A stretch of DNA of 47,920 bases from positions 1-47,920 of the forward strand of contig JAIMAG010000017.1 in NCBI GenBank assembly GCA_023512135.1, in the 5' to 3' direction. The notes under the pieces are model-generated. The model was not told the origin of the DNA, ran no database searches, and saw nothing but the letters and a program-made list of their open reading frames with translations. Position 1 is the first letter of the stretch, and every line of letters starts with the position of its first letter. A program made the translations under genes and the position numbers. This document shows, in pieces, positions 24,764 through 33,545 of the stretch. This DNA comes from Terriglobia bacterium. Lineage in GTDB: Bacteria > Acidobacteriota > Terriglobia > Acidiferrales > UBA7541.

Positions 24764-26274
24764 GGAAGCTCCGGGACTGTCTTCGAGGTCGCAGCCGTCG
24801 CGGGGCTGTCTTCCGAATCCGATACCGCTGCCAGTCGGCCCGCGATGCCCGCAAAAACCCAGAAGTAGACATTGATCGGGTCCAGGTCCATCAGCCAGCC
24901 CTTGAAGCAGTTCAGCGCCATGACGAGCAGAAAGGCCAGCACCGCACAGGCGGTCGTGCGAAGCAGCGGCGAGCGCAGCCGCTGCCGCGCACGCCAGGCC
25001 GCCGCCATCAGCGCGGCGAAGAGCCACCAGAGCAGCAGCAGCCCCAGCCATCCCAGTTCGAGGACGGCTTTGGCGTAATAGTTCTCCACGGCCACGAAAG
25101 CTTCCGGATCATCCAGCGCATGCCGGGCCGGGCCGGTGTTCGTGCCGGTGCCGCCTCCGAAGGGAGACCTTTCGATCGCCTGGAGCAGGTCGAGGTACGC
25201 GGTCTGCTCCGCGTAGGTGACCAGCAGTTCCCAGATGTGAGCGAACAGGCTGCTCGCCGGAACACTCAGGATTCCCAGGGCCAGGGCCAACACCAGGGCG
25301 AAAACCAGCAGCGCGCGCGGCAGTCCGCCAAAGCCGCGGTCGAATCCGTAGGCCAGCACGAGCAGCAGGGGAACGAAAACGAACGCTGCCCGCGCTCCGG
25401 ACAGCAGCGAGGCCACCGCCACCAGGGCCAGCATCCAGCGTCCCATGCGACGCCAGCGCAGCGCGGGATCGCTGCGGCTGAGGATGTAGCACGGCACCAG
25501 CATCGCCAGCGTGTAGGCAAAGTACTGTGTCACGCTGCTGAACGTTGCCGGGATGCGCGGAGCCAGATAGCCGCCCCCCACTTCAAATACGGTGAACTCC
25601 TGGGTGACGTGCGCGGCCGCCACACCATAGATGGCTTCCATGACTTCCTGGTGGCCGTAGATGCGTCCCAGCAGGTACTGCGCCAGACCGACCAGACAGG
25701 GCACCACCGCGAACACGACACAGATCCGCAGCAGCGTGCGCAACCGGTCGAGGTCGGCCAGCAGCGCGGCCGTGAGCAGATACAGCGGCATGTAGAACAG
25801 CCAGACCTTGATGCCGATGGCGGCCAGCAAAGGCGAGGTCGCAGCCGGACGAATGGCCTGCAGGAGAACCAGCAGCCCGAACAGGAGCATGCAGAGCGCC
25901 GGGGCGCGGGCAAAGTCCGGCAGAGCTGTGCGACGCAGCACCCGGGCCCCGAGAAAGCCTAGATAGGCGGGCAAGGCAAAAAAAATGTCCTTGTAGAGCA
26001 AAGGATGGGCAAACGGAGGACCTTCCCACGGGTAGAAGGCCAGCGTTACGGCGCCGGAAAACGGCAGATAAGCGAGCAGGCCGTAATAGCCGCGCTGCCA
26101 GCGCAGCAGAATCAGTCCGAAACAGAACAGCAGCGCCAACCCGAGCAGGGTCAACAAACCCCATTCGCGGAGGATCAGTTGCGCGGCGAGCAGGGCAAGC
26201 AGCAAGCCGACCAGCAGAACCATCGCCGGGGCCAGCGCCGTCCGTGGCGGGGCCGTTGTGCGGACAGTGTTCAT
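24760..26274 (-). CDS. Wzy-like O-antigen polymerase / ligase-type membrane protein
   Basis: A 504-residue protein with about 12 predicted membrane segments. A large periplasmic loop (about 335-400) contains SVPASSLFAHIWELL, FGGGTGTNTGPARHALDDPEAFVAVENYYAKAVLELG, in the position where WaaL/Wzy proteins carry their catalytic loop. The rest is hydrophobic. The ENYY.KAVLELGWLG ending matches the 'xNxYLxxxxExG' element of the O-antigen ligase family. It lies among glycosyltransferases and just downstream of the flippase, which fits repeat-unit polymerisation at the periplasmic face. ATG 26274 overlaps the upstream stop (ATGA), with GGAGGG six bases before it. Confidence 0.8.
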   Translation of the reverse strand: MNTVRTTAPPRTALAPAMVLLVGLLLALLAAQLILREWGLLTLLGLALLFCFGLILLRWQRGYYGLLAYLPFSGAVTLAFYPWEGPPFAHPLLYKDIFFALPAYLGFLGARVLRRTALPDFARAPALCMLLFGLLVLLQAIRPAATSPLLAAIGIKVWLFYMPLYLLTAALLADLDRLRTLLRICVVFAVVPCLVGLAQYLLGRIYGHQEVMEAIYGVAAAHVTQEFTVFEVGGGYLAPRIPATFSSVTQYFAYTLAMLVPCYILSRSDPALRWRRMGRWMLALVAVASLLSGARAAFVFVPLLLVLAYGFDRGFGGLPRALLVFALVLALALGILSVPASSLFAHIWELLVTYAEQTAYLDLLQAIERSPFGGGTGTNTGPARHALDDPEAFVAVENYYAKAVLELGWLGLLLLWWLFAALMAAAWRARQRLRSPLLRTTACAVLAFLLVMALNCFKGWLMDLDPINVYFWVFAGIAGRLAAVSDSEDSPATAATSKTVPELP

Positions 26275-28604
26275 GACCGGCCCTCCACCGCAGCCGATCC
26301 AGCCAGTCGGCTCAACACGGCTGCCAACCGCTGCCGATACAGTGTCCAGGAAAACTGCTCTGCGCGAGCGCGGGCGCGGCGGGCCAGCTCACGGCGCAGT
26401 TCGGGATTTTCGTAGAGAAACAGAATGCGTTCCGCCAACGCGGGCACGTTGCGGATCGGCACCAAGAAACCTTCCAGACCGTCGCGCACGACCGAGCCGC
26501 TGTTCGGCGTGGTGATGACGGGCAGCCCGGAAGCTAATGCCTCGTAGATGGCCAGTGCCGAACCTTCATGCAGCGAGGGATACACAAACACGTCAGCCTG
26601 CGCGTACCACGCGGGCAGCCCGGTTTGCGGAATCGGCGGCACGTGCCGGAAGTATTCACGGTACCGGCGCAGTCCGTCGCCGGAGCCCAACACCGGACCC
26701 ACCAGAACCAGCTCTGCGTCGGGCAAGCGGAGTCGGACGAACGCTTCCAACAGATACTTCAGCCCTTTTCGCTGGCTGAGCTGGCCGACAAACAGCAGCC
26801 GAAACGGTTTGCCGGTACGGGATGGCGCCGGCGCAAATCGTGCTGTATCGGCGCCGTAGGGCAGCAGCACGATGCGTTCGTCGGCGACGCCGATGGCTGT
26901 CAGCGTGTTGCGGACGTACTCGGAAGGAGCCAGAACGCAGTCGGCCAGCAGCGCCTCGTGCGTGCAGCGTTCGATCAGCCAGTCGGGCGGCGCGGGCGGC
27001 AGCGAGTCTGCGAAATCCGGATGGAGTTCAGCCTCTTCCCGGTAGAGCGCTGCGGCGGTGCGCAGGTGTCCGATTGTCTGATCCAGCACGCAGCGGATGC
27101 CGAGCTGGCGGGCCCGCTGAAACGTGCGCAGCGCCGAGGTGTCGTATCCCAGCACCACCGCCGGGCGCTCCTGCGCCAGGCGTTGCGCCACGTAGGCATC
27201 GAAGCGCTCGTTGCGCCAGCGGAGCAGCGGCTCAGCGAGCGGGCGCGCGATGGGAAGGTGCGCGGAGCTCAGGTAGAGCGTCTCCAGCAGCGGACGGGTG
27301 GCCACCAGCCCGGCAGCCAGCTCCGCGCTGTGGCGCTTTTCGAGCCGCCGCGCGAGCCCGCTCGCGCGACCGTTCACCGTGGTCCGCAGCAGGCGGAACC
27401 AACGCGGGTGAATATACAGGCTGGTGTAGTAGCGGCGGAGCAGTCCAGCCTGGGCCAGCCCTCGTGCTGTCTCCAGGGAGTGCTGCGTGCCCGGATGCGC
27501 CACCAGCACACCACGCCGGCCGAAGCGGCCCGCGCGGCGACGGGTTTCCGCAAGCAGTTCCTGATAGAGTTCGTGGTAACAGCCGGCGATGTGCTCCAGG
27601 GAAAAGCTGCGCGCGCGCACCAGGCTTCGTGCTTCCAACTCGGAGCGGAGCGCGGCGTCAGCCGCTATGCGCTCCAGGCAGTGCGATAAAGCCACTGCGT
27701 CCCCGTTGGGAAACTGCAGGCCGACCCCGCAAAGGACTTCACCGAGTCCTCCCGCGGCCGAGCCAATCACCGCACGACCGCAGGCCATCGCCTCCAGGGC
27801 CACGATCCCCAGCGGCTCCGGCCAGCGGGAGGGCACCACCAGGGCCAGGCTGCGCCGGTAGACTTCGGGCAACGCTTCGCCCTGCACTGCGCCGTGAAAG
27901 GCAACCTGGTCGGTCAGGCCCAGCGTGCGGGCCAGCGTCTGCAGGCGGCTGCGTTCGGGGCCGTCGCCGTAGATATCGGCCTCGAAGCGCTGACCCCGGC
28001 GGGCGCAGTGAGCGAGCGCTTCCAGCAGCAGGTCGCAGCCTTTGTCGGCAACCAACCGGCCCACAAAGCAGAAGCGGTTCCCCGGCTTCACTTCCGGCGC
28101 GGGACGAAAGCGTGGATGAACCGGATTGGCAATGATCCGACAACGCGGCAGCCGCAGGCATTGGCTGAGCCAGGCACTGATGCTCACATTCCGCTGCACC
28201 AGGCGCAGGACGGCAGCGCTGGCAGCCGCGTGCAGCAGTCGCAGCGGCCCCTCCGCTGCAGCCACAGCGAACACGGAGCGCAGATCGCGCGGCAGCTGCG
28301 CGTTGTAGGTCTGGTGGGTCACCAGGACCGGCAGACGAGCGCATCGCGCAGCGAGAACGGCGCGCACGCTCATCCCGTTCACATGAACCAGATCGTGGGC
28401 GGCAAAGATGCGCGGCAGGGTGCCGGGGCCGGGTCGGCGGGCCACAGCGTAGGGCCGCCACGGTTCCGGGCCGTGTGCCGGGGTTTCCGTCACCACGGTC
28501 ACCGCTGCGCCCCGCCGGGCAAACCACTCCGCAAGCATTTCGGTGGTGACTTCGATCCCCCCGACGCTCGGAGCGAACACATTCGAGTAGAAACACAGTT
28601 TCAT
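26271..28604 (-). CDS. double GT4 glycosyltransferase fusion
   Basis: A 777-residue protein with two complete GT-B glycosyltransferases in tandem. Unit 1 (about 1-360) opens MKLCFYSNVFAPSVGGIEV and has CFVGRLVADKGCDLLLEAL and the E-x7-E element PEPLGIVALEAMACGRAVI. Unit 2 (about 368-777) opens VLVAHPGTQHSLETARGLAQAG and has LLFVGQLSQRKGLKYLLEAF and HEGSALAIYEALASGLPVI. Single GT4 enzymes are 350-420 residues, so this is a true fusion, not a long variant. It probably adds two consecutive sugars without releasing the acceptor. The start ATG 28604 follows GAAGAG. The end overlaps the Wzy-like gene (ATGA). Confidence 0.88.
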   Translation of the reverse strand: MKLCFYSNVFAPSVGGIEVTTEMLAEWFARRGAAVTVVTETPAHGPEPWRPYAVARRPGPGTLPRIFAAHDLVHVNGMSVRAVLAARCARLPVLVTHQTYNAQLPRDLRSVFAVAAAEGPLRLLHAAASAAVLRLVQRNVSISAWLSQCLRLPRCRIIANPVHPRFRPAPEVKPGNRFCFVGRLVADKGCDLLLEALAHCARRGQRFEADIYGDGPERSRLQTLARTLGLTDQVAFHGAVQGEALPEVYRRSLALVVPSRWPEPLGIVALEAMACGRAVIGSAAGGLGEVLCGVGLQFPNGDAVALSHCLERIAADAALRSELEARSLVRARSFSLEHIAGCYHELYQELLAETRRRAGRFGRRGVLVAHPGTQHSLETARGLAQAGLLRRYYTSLYIHPRWFRLLRTTVNGRASGLARRLEKRHSAELAAGLVATRPLLETLYLSSAHLPIARPLAEPLLRWRNERFDAYVAQRLAQERPAVVLGYDTSALRTFQRARQLGIRCVLDQTIGHLRTAAALYREEAELHPDFADSLPPAPPDWLIERCTHEALLADCVLAPSEYVRNTLTAIGVADERIVLLPYGADTARFAPAPSRTGKPFRLLFVGQLSQRKGLKYLLEAFVRLRLPDAELVLVGPVLGSGDGLRRYREYFRHVPPIPQTGLPAWYAQADVFVYPSLHEGSALAIYEALASGLPVITTPNSGSVVRDGLEGFLVPIRNVPALAERILFLYENPELRRELARRARARAEQFSWTLYRQRLAAVLSRLAGSAAVEGRS

Positions 28605-28634
28605 GGCTGCTCTTCGAGGCCGCGCCTGTGCCGG

Positions 28635-30245
28635 TTACCCACCGTGGTGCTGGCTTTTCTTCCCCGGCGGCGTGCTGCGAAGCACGACGGCAAACAGATG
28701 GCGCGCCTCGGCCACCCCGAACAGCCGTGTCGCCAGCAGGAATACAGCGAGACCGGCAGATCCACCGGCCACGGTTGACCAGAGCTCCCACGGCGGGATC
28801 GGCGTAACGAAAATCTCATGCACCCGCACCGCCACCCAGGCTGCCGCCAGCGCAGCCAGCGTTGTGCCGACCAGCAGCCGGGCCGCCGAAGCCGCCTGCA
28901 CAACCCGCCAGCGCCATCCCAGAACACCGGCCAGGATCAGAGTGCTGCTCCAGGCAACAGCCACCAGGGTCAGCACCACGCCTTCCACTCCGTGATGGGC
29001 AGCGACTTCGGGCAACATCAACGCCAGCGCAATCGTGCCCGCCAACTGCACTGCGAACGGCAACCAGTTCCTCTGCATCGAGTAACAGGTTTTCTCCAGG
29101 ATCACGCAGGCCGTGGTGGCAGGAGCGCCCAGCAGCAGCAGACCGAACAGACGGCTGACCTGACGAGCCGCATCGGCATCGAACGCACCCCGGCCCAGCA
29201 GCAGCTCGACCAGCGGCTCGCGCAGCGCGAAGCAGAGCAGGCTGAGCGGCACACCGGCAAACAGCACCAGACGCAATGCATCGGTGCTCGTATGGCGCAA
29301 TCGGACACTGCCCCCGCTCGCATGGCTGGCCGCCAGCCGCTGGAACAGAACGGTCGTCAGCGCTGCCGGCACCAGGGCCACCAGCATACCGAGTTTGTAG
29401 GCGTAGCCCAGCGCCGCCAGGCTACCTTCCGCCAGACGGGACACTTCCCGGAGAACCAGAACCGAAACCAGCTGGCCGAGCACGAACACCCCGAACAAGG
29501 GAAGCAGTAACAGAACGAGCCGGCGCAGCGCCGGAAACCGGAACCGAGCAGGCGAAGACGGCGCGACCGACGCGGCCGGCTTCAGGCGTTGTGCGCGCGC
29601 CCAGTGCAGTCCCATGGCGGCGAGCGGGCCGGCCAGTGCACCCACCATCAGCGCACCTACGCCCAGCAGCTGGCTCAGAAGGAGAATCGCCAGCACCAGC
29701 GCCAGGTGCCCGGTGAGCTGGGCCACGGGAGTGCACCAGAAGATGCCGTGGGCCTGCAGCACACCGGCTGCCGTGCCGGCAGCGACCAGCGGCAAATAGC
29801 CGAGGGCAAACCAGCGCAGCATCGTGGCAGCGGTGGCAGCGGATTCTCCTTCCAGCCCCGGAGCGAGCACGTTGACCAGCCGCTCCGGCCATAGAAACAC
29901 CATCGCGGCCACGACTCCGAACAGCAACAGCAGCAGTCCCATCAGACGCAGGGTCATTTGCCAGGCGCATCCGGCACGGCCCTGGGAGCGGAGCTCGGCA
30001 AACAGCGGCACGATGATGTGCGGCAGCACCTGCACAACCAGCAGCTGCTGACCGAGAACAAGGAAGGTGCTCGCGGTGCGAAATGCGTCCACCTCCGCCG
30101 ACACACCGAACTGCCAGGCCAGGGCCATCTCCACAGCCAGCCCGGCAGCCGGCGAGAGCACCGACAGAAGAACCAGTCCACCAACCGAGCGCACCATTCC
30201 GCCAGAATCTGACGCGATTCCGGCTCCGGCTGCGAACCCAGCCAC
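28635..30245 (-). CDS. MurJ/MviN-type flippase (Wzx-like role)
   Basis: A 536-residue membrane protein with about 14 hydrophobic segments, of the MurJ (MviN) family within the MOP superfamily. The N-terminal FGVSAEVDAFRTASTF and the LVVQVLPHIIVPLFAEL region are typical; a central YAYKLGMLVALVPAALTTVLF is recognisable. MurJ flips lipid II; MurJ-like copies inside polysaccharide loci are thought to flip undecaprenyl-linked repeat units in place of Wzx. I chose GTG 30245 because AAAAGGAG lies five bases upstream; an alternative ATG 30197 would lack a ribosome binding site. It lies between gmhB and the double GT4 gene (30 bp). A housekeeping murJ should exist elsewhere. Confidence 0.85.
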   Translation of the reverse strand: MAGFAAGAGIASDSGGMVRSVGGLVLLSVLSPAAGLAVEMALAWQFGVSAEVDAFRTASTFLVLGQQLLVVQVLPHIIVPLFAELRSQGRAGCAWQMTLRLMGLLLLLFGVVAAMVFLWPERLVNVLAPGLEGESAATAATMLRWFALGYLPLVAAGTAAGVLQAHGIFWCTPVAQLTGHLALVLAILLLSQLLGVGALMVGALAGPLAAMGLHWARAQRLKPAASVAPSSPARFRFPALRRLVLLLLPLFGVFVLGQLVSVLVLREVSRLAEGSLAALGYAYKLGMLVALVPAALTTVLFQRLAASHASGGSVRLRHTSTDALRLVLFAGVPLSLLCFALREPLVELLLGRGAFDADAARQVSRLFGLLLLGAPATTACVILEKTCYSMQRNWLPFAVQLAGTIALALMLPEVAAHHGVEGVVLTLVAVAWSSTLILAGVLGWRWRVVQAASAARLLVGTTLAALAAAWVAVRVHEIFVTPIPPWELWSTVAGGSAGLAVFLLATRLFGVAEARHLFAVVLRSTPPGKKSQHHGG

Positions 30246-30274
30246 GCTTGCTCCTTTTCCCCTGCCGCAGCCCG

Positions 30275-30919
30275 TCAGGGCACCGCCCGATTCAACCCCA
30301 GGTTGCGGGAAACACGCCGGGCTGCCCGGTTGGCAACCGGGTCGGCTATCCGGTGCCGCCTCGGGAGCCGGCACAGCGTGCGCAGAATCAACTCGGCAGC
30401 AGCGCCGATTCCTGCAGCAGAAAAGTCAGCTCGGCCCAATTCTGCTTCCAGCGCTGGTGAAGCAACGCGCACGGTCAGACAACCGACGGCTCGTCCGGCG
30501 GCGATGTCTTTCCAGCTATCGCCCACCAGAAACGAGCGGCGCAGGTTCAGGGAAAAGTCGCGCGCAGCAGCCAGCAGCAGCCCCGGTCGCGGCTTGCGGC
30601 ACGCACAGCCATCGGCGTCGTCGTGCGGACAGACGTAGATGGCATCCACCCCGAGCTGTGCGGCCAGCCTGCGGTGCATTTCCGCCAGTGTTTGCTTCTC
30701 CAGAAGACCGCGCGCCAGATCCGGCTGATTCGTCACGACCACCACCGGCAGGCCAGCCGCGCGCAGCCGGGCCACGGCGGCGGCGGCACCCGGCAGGAGC
30801 GCGAACTCGGCGAGCTGTCGCGGCGAAACCCAGCGCCCGGCGCGCCAGACCAGCCGGACGAGCACGCCATCGCGATCAAGCAGGACACCGGGTCGTCTTT
30901 TCTCGGCAGGCCTGGGCAC
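30275..30919 (-). CDS. gmhB: D,D-heptose 1,7-bisphosphate 7-phosphatase
   Basis: A 214-residue HAD-IIIA phosphatase. Motif I is LLDRDGVLV (D15, D17). Motif II is in VTNQPDLARG. A structural zinc site is formed by C97, H99, C105 and C107 (VCPHDDADGCACRKP), which is diagnostic for GmhB. Motif IV is VGDSWKDIAAG. The enzyme removes the 7-phosphate from heptose 1,7-bisphosphate. GTG 30919 is the only start that keeps motif I; it lies 44 bp inside the preceding SIS gene, preceded by GGCGGAG. The last 20 residues are Arg-rich and not family-like. Belongs with the SIS gene and hddA. Confidence 0.9.
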   Translation of the reverse strand: MPRPAEKRRPGVLLDRDGVLVRLVWRAGRWVSPRQLAEFALLPGAAAAVARLRAAGLPVVVVTNQPDLARGLLEKQTLAEMHRRLAAQLGVDAIYVCPHDDADGCACRKPRPGLLLAAARDFSLNLRRSFLVGDSWKDIAAGRAVGCLTVRVASPALEAELGRADFSAAGIGAAAELILRTLCRLPRRHRIADPVANRAARRVSRNLGLNRAVP

Positions 30920-31508
30920 GGATTTTCTCCGCCAGACAGAACGTCAGCAGGTGATGGAGCACGACATGGAACGATTCCACGCCCGGCGTGGTGTGGTCCG
31001 GCACCACAACGCAGACGTCGCACAGCTCGCGCAGGGCGCCGCCGTCGAAGCCGGAAAGGCCCAGCGCAGCACCGCCCTGTGTCCGCGCATATTCCACGGC
31101 CCGAAGCAGGTTCTGCGACCACAGGCCGGCGCGGTCGCGCCCGGTGCCCCCGTGCACGCTGATCGCGACCAGCACATCGCCGGGATGGAACAGCGTCTCC
31201 AGTTGCCGCACATAAATGGCGTCCCAGCCGTCATCGTTCGTCAGCGCGGAAAGCAGCGGCAGGTTGTCCACCAGGCTCACAGCCCGCAGTCGAGGCTGGC
31301 CGGGCGCAATCGTGCATTTGAACAGGTCGGCAGCCAGGTGTTGTGCAGTGCTCGCCGAGCCGCCATTGCCGCAGGTGAACACCGTGCTGCCGCGCTGCCA
31401 GGCGGCGTAGAGCAGCTCGATGGCGCGATCGATTGCGGCACGATCGATCGTAGCCGCGATGCGGCTGACCCCGGCCAGGTAGTTCTCGATGTACGAGCCG
31501 TTTTCCAT
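30876..31508 (-). CDS. GmhA-like SIS isomerase (second phosphoheptose isomerase)
   Basis: A 210-residue SIS-domain protein related to GmhA. It has CGNGGSASTAQHLAADLFKC (phosphate-binding), ISVHGGTGRDRAGLWSQNLLRAVEYA in place of the TSGxSxN loop, and a C-terminal ESFHVVLHHLLTFCLAEK. It differs from the canonical gmhA encoded at 14.2 kb: the loop is VHGGTG rather than STSGTS, and the tail differs. With gmhB directly downstream (44 bp overlap) and hddA 3 kb upstream, the role is most likely sedoheptulose 7-phosphate to heptose 7-phosphate for the polymer. ATG 31508 is preceded by GGGAGGCTGAGG. Confidence 0.78.
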   Translation of the reverse strand: MENGSYIENYLAGVSRIAATIDRAAIDRAIELLYAAWQRGSTVFTCGNGGSASTAQHLAADLFKCTIAPGQPRLRAVSLVDNLPLLSALTNDDGWDAIYVRQLETLFHPGDVLVAISVHGGTGRDRAGLWSQNLLRAVEYARTQGGAALGLSGFDGGALRELCDVCVVVPDHTTPGVESFHVVLHHLLTFCLAEKIRAQACREKTTRCPA

Positions 31509-31536
31509 CCTCAGCCTCCCTCTGGCCGGCTGCCGG

Positions 31537-32610
31537 CTAGCCGACCGCTTCGGCCGCCACCGGTGCCGCTGCTGGATCCCGTTCCGGACGAATCACGCTG
31601 CCGACCGCTGCGGCGCGGTAAGCCGCCTCAACCAGCCGCAGCGCCGCCAGGGCGTCGCGACCGCTCGCGACCGGAGTGCCCTGTCCTCGCACAGCCGAAA
31701 CAAATGCGCACCATTCCAGCTCCCAGGAACGATCCTCGCCGGGAAACTCGATAACCTGCTCGTCCGGTGCGCCAAAGTTTTCTGCGCGTTTTCCAACCCG
31801 CAGCCGCTCCGGTCCGTAGTTCCCACCCAAACCTTCCACGCAGAGATAGCCCTGGCTGCCACAGAGCTCGAAGCTGAACAGATTGCGCCACTGGGTCCAA
31901 GAGGCATGCAGGCTGGCCACCTGCCCGGCAGCCGTGCGGAGCAGCACAAACGCGTTGTCTTCGACCGCGACCGGCCAGAACGCCGTTTGCAGAAACGCAG
32001 CCACCTCGGCAAATTCGCCGAACAGCCAGCCGAACAGATCCAGCGCGTGGATGCCCTGGTCGAGCAACTCGCCCCCGCCGGCACGTACCGGGTCTGCTCG
32101 CCATTCCCGTTCGTAGCCGGCGCGCCCGCCGTGTCCGTACCGGCAACGTGCCCAGAGCAGCTGGCCGATCGCTCCCTCGGTGGCCAGCGCCCGGAGCCGT
32201 GCCAGCCCCGGGTGACAGCGGTGATTGAACCCGACCGCCAGCACCCGCCCGCGCCGTTCCGCCAGCGCAACCAGCGGAGCGGCTTCCGCCAGGTTGCGGG
32301 CCAGTGGCTTCTCGCAGAAGACATCCTTGCCGGCCTCGAGCGCGGCACGCGTGGCACGGGCCAGGCCATCGTGCGAGGTGGTTACTACCACCACATCCAC
32401 CGCTTCTGCCGTGGCCGCTGCTTCCCAGCTCTCCGTGACGCGACCGCCACAGGCAGCGGCCAGCGCGGCAGCACGGGCGCGATCGGTATCGGCCACCAGG
32501 ACGACCCGCGCAGAACGGCTGGCGGCCATCACCTCTGCGCGGCGGCGTCCGATACGGCCCGCACCTACGATGGCCACCCGCAAGGGCTGCGAACTGACGT
32601 TTCTTCCCAT
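31537..32610 (-). CDS. Gfo/Idh/MocA family oxidoreductase
   Basis: A 357-residue two-domain oxidoreductase. The Rossmann domain opens VAIVGAGRIGRRRAEV (GxGxxG). The family signature is CEKPLA (catalytic Lys). The substrate domain holds NHRCHPGLARL and GGGELLDQGIHALDLFGWLFGE, with D and H in the usual places for Gfo/Idh members. Such enzymes oxidise or reduce nucleotide-sugar hydroxyls at C3 or C2, or act on inositol and sugar acids. In this locus it may act with the SDR and the dehydrogenase-like gene to modify a nucleotide sugar. ATG 32610 has no strong ribosome binding site. The C-terminus is Ala/Pro/Val-rich. Confidence 0.85.
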   Translation of the reverse strand: MGRNVSSQPLRVAIVGAGRIGRRRAEVMAASRSARVVLVADTDRARAAALAAACGGRVTESWEAAATAEAVDVVVVTTSHDGLARATRAALEAGKDVFCEKPLARNLAEAAPLVALAERRGRVLAVGFNHRCHPGLARLRALATEGAIGQLLWARCRYGHGGRAGYEREWRADPVRAGGGELLDQGIHALDLFGWLFGEFAEVAAFLQTAFWPVAVEDNAFVLLRTAAGQVASLHASWTQWRNLFSFELCGSQGYLCVEGLGGNYGPERLRVGKRAENFGAPDEQVIEFPGEDRSWELEWCAFVSAVRGQGTPVASGRDALAALRLVEAAYRAAAVGSVIRPERDPAAAPVAAEAVG

Positions 32611-32684
32611 AGCTTTTGCAGCGGCGGCAGTGCGGCGATCCCTCTCCTGCGCCCTCTGCCCAACCGAACGCTTCCGCAGGCGTT

Positions 32685-33545
32685 TCAGCCGCGGGCTACT
32701 TCGAGAAAATTTCGTCCGTCGATGCGCCGGAGGGTGTACAGCGCCGAATTCGCCAGCGCGGCAGGCTGGCTGGCCAGCCCGCGCCAGTCGTCCCAGACGG
32801 CGCTGATCAGCCGGCCGGTAATTCCGGCGGCCGCCGGTGTAGCCAGAAACACAGCCAGCTCGGCGGCGCGTTCAGCGGGCGTGCCTCCCGTTCGTTTCTG
32901 CTCGAGCGCCCTGGCATAGAACTCCGCTCCGGCCCGCTCTCCGGCCTCCAGCACCTGATCGAGCAGCCGGGTGTTCACGGCTCCGGGGGCAATCGCGTTG
33001 ATGCGGATGCCGTACTCGCGTACCTCTTCAGCCAAGGTTTCCGTCAGGCGCACCACCGCCGCTTTGCTCGCGCTGTAGGCCGAAAACCTGGGGAACGGCG
33101 CCACCGCCCCGCCGCCGGAAAAGTTCACCACCACGCCTTTGCGCCGAGCGATCATGGCAGGCAGTGTGCGATGCAGCACCCGCGCCGTACCCACCAGATT
33201 GACCGCCACGGCCCGGGCCCACTGCTCCATGTCGTTTTCCACCAGCGGACCAATCGGCCCGTAGATGCCGGCGCAGTTCACCACCACGTCAATCTGTCCG
33301 AAGCGCTGCAGCGCGATGCGGACAAACCGCTCCACATCGCGCGCGTCTGAGACGTCCCCGGCCACCGGCACGGCCTCCACCCCGGCTTCGGCCGCCTGTC
33401 GTGCGACCCGTTCCAGATCGGCCATCGTGCGCGCCACCAGCGTCAGATGGGCACCGGCCCGGGCAAAGGCCAGCGCCGTCGCCGCACCGATGCCTTGGCC
33501 GGCTCCCGTGATCAGCACCGCTTCTCCGAGCAGTGGTCGGTTCAT
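32685..33545 (-). CDS. short-chain dehydrogenase/reductase
   Basis: A 286-residue classical SDR. It has TGAGQGIGAATALAFA (TGxxxGxG nucleotide site), NCAGIYG, the catalytic Ser in NFSGGGAVA, and YSASK (Tyr, Lys). The length exceeds a minimal SDR by about 35 residues at the C-terminus (WDDWRGLASQPAALANS...). NAD(P)(H)-dependent; substrate unknown, probably a sugar or sugar acid given the neighbours. ATG 33545 has CAGGAG eight bases upstream, and its first ATGA overlaps the stop of the upstream UDP-glucose-dehydrogenase-like gene, so it is translated by coupling. Confidence 0.85.
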   Translation of the reverse strand: MNRPLLGEAVLITGAGQGIGAATALAFARAGAHLTLVARTMADLERVARQAAEAGVEAVPVAGDVSDARDVERFVRIALQRFGQIDVVVNCAGIYGPIGPLVENDMEQWARAVAVNLVGTARVLHRTLPAMIARRKGVVVNFSGGGAVAPFPRFSAYSASKAAVVRLTETLAEEVREYGIRINAIAPGAVNTRLLDQVLEAGERAGAEFYARALEQKRTGGTPAERAAELAVFLATPAAAGITGRLISAVWDDWRGLASQPAALANSALYTLRRIDGRNFLEVARG

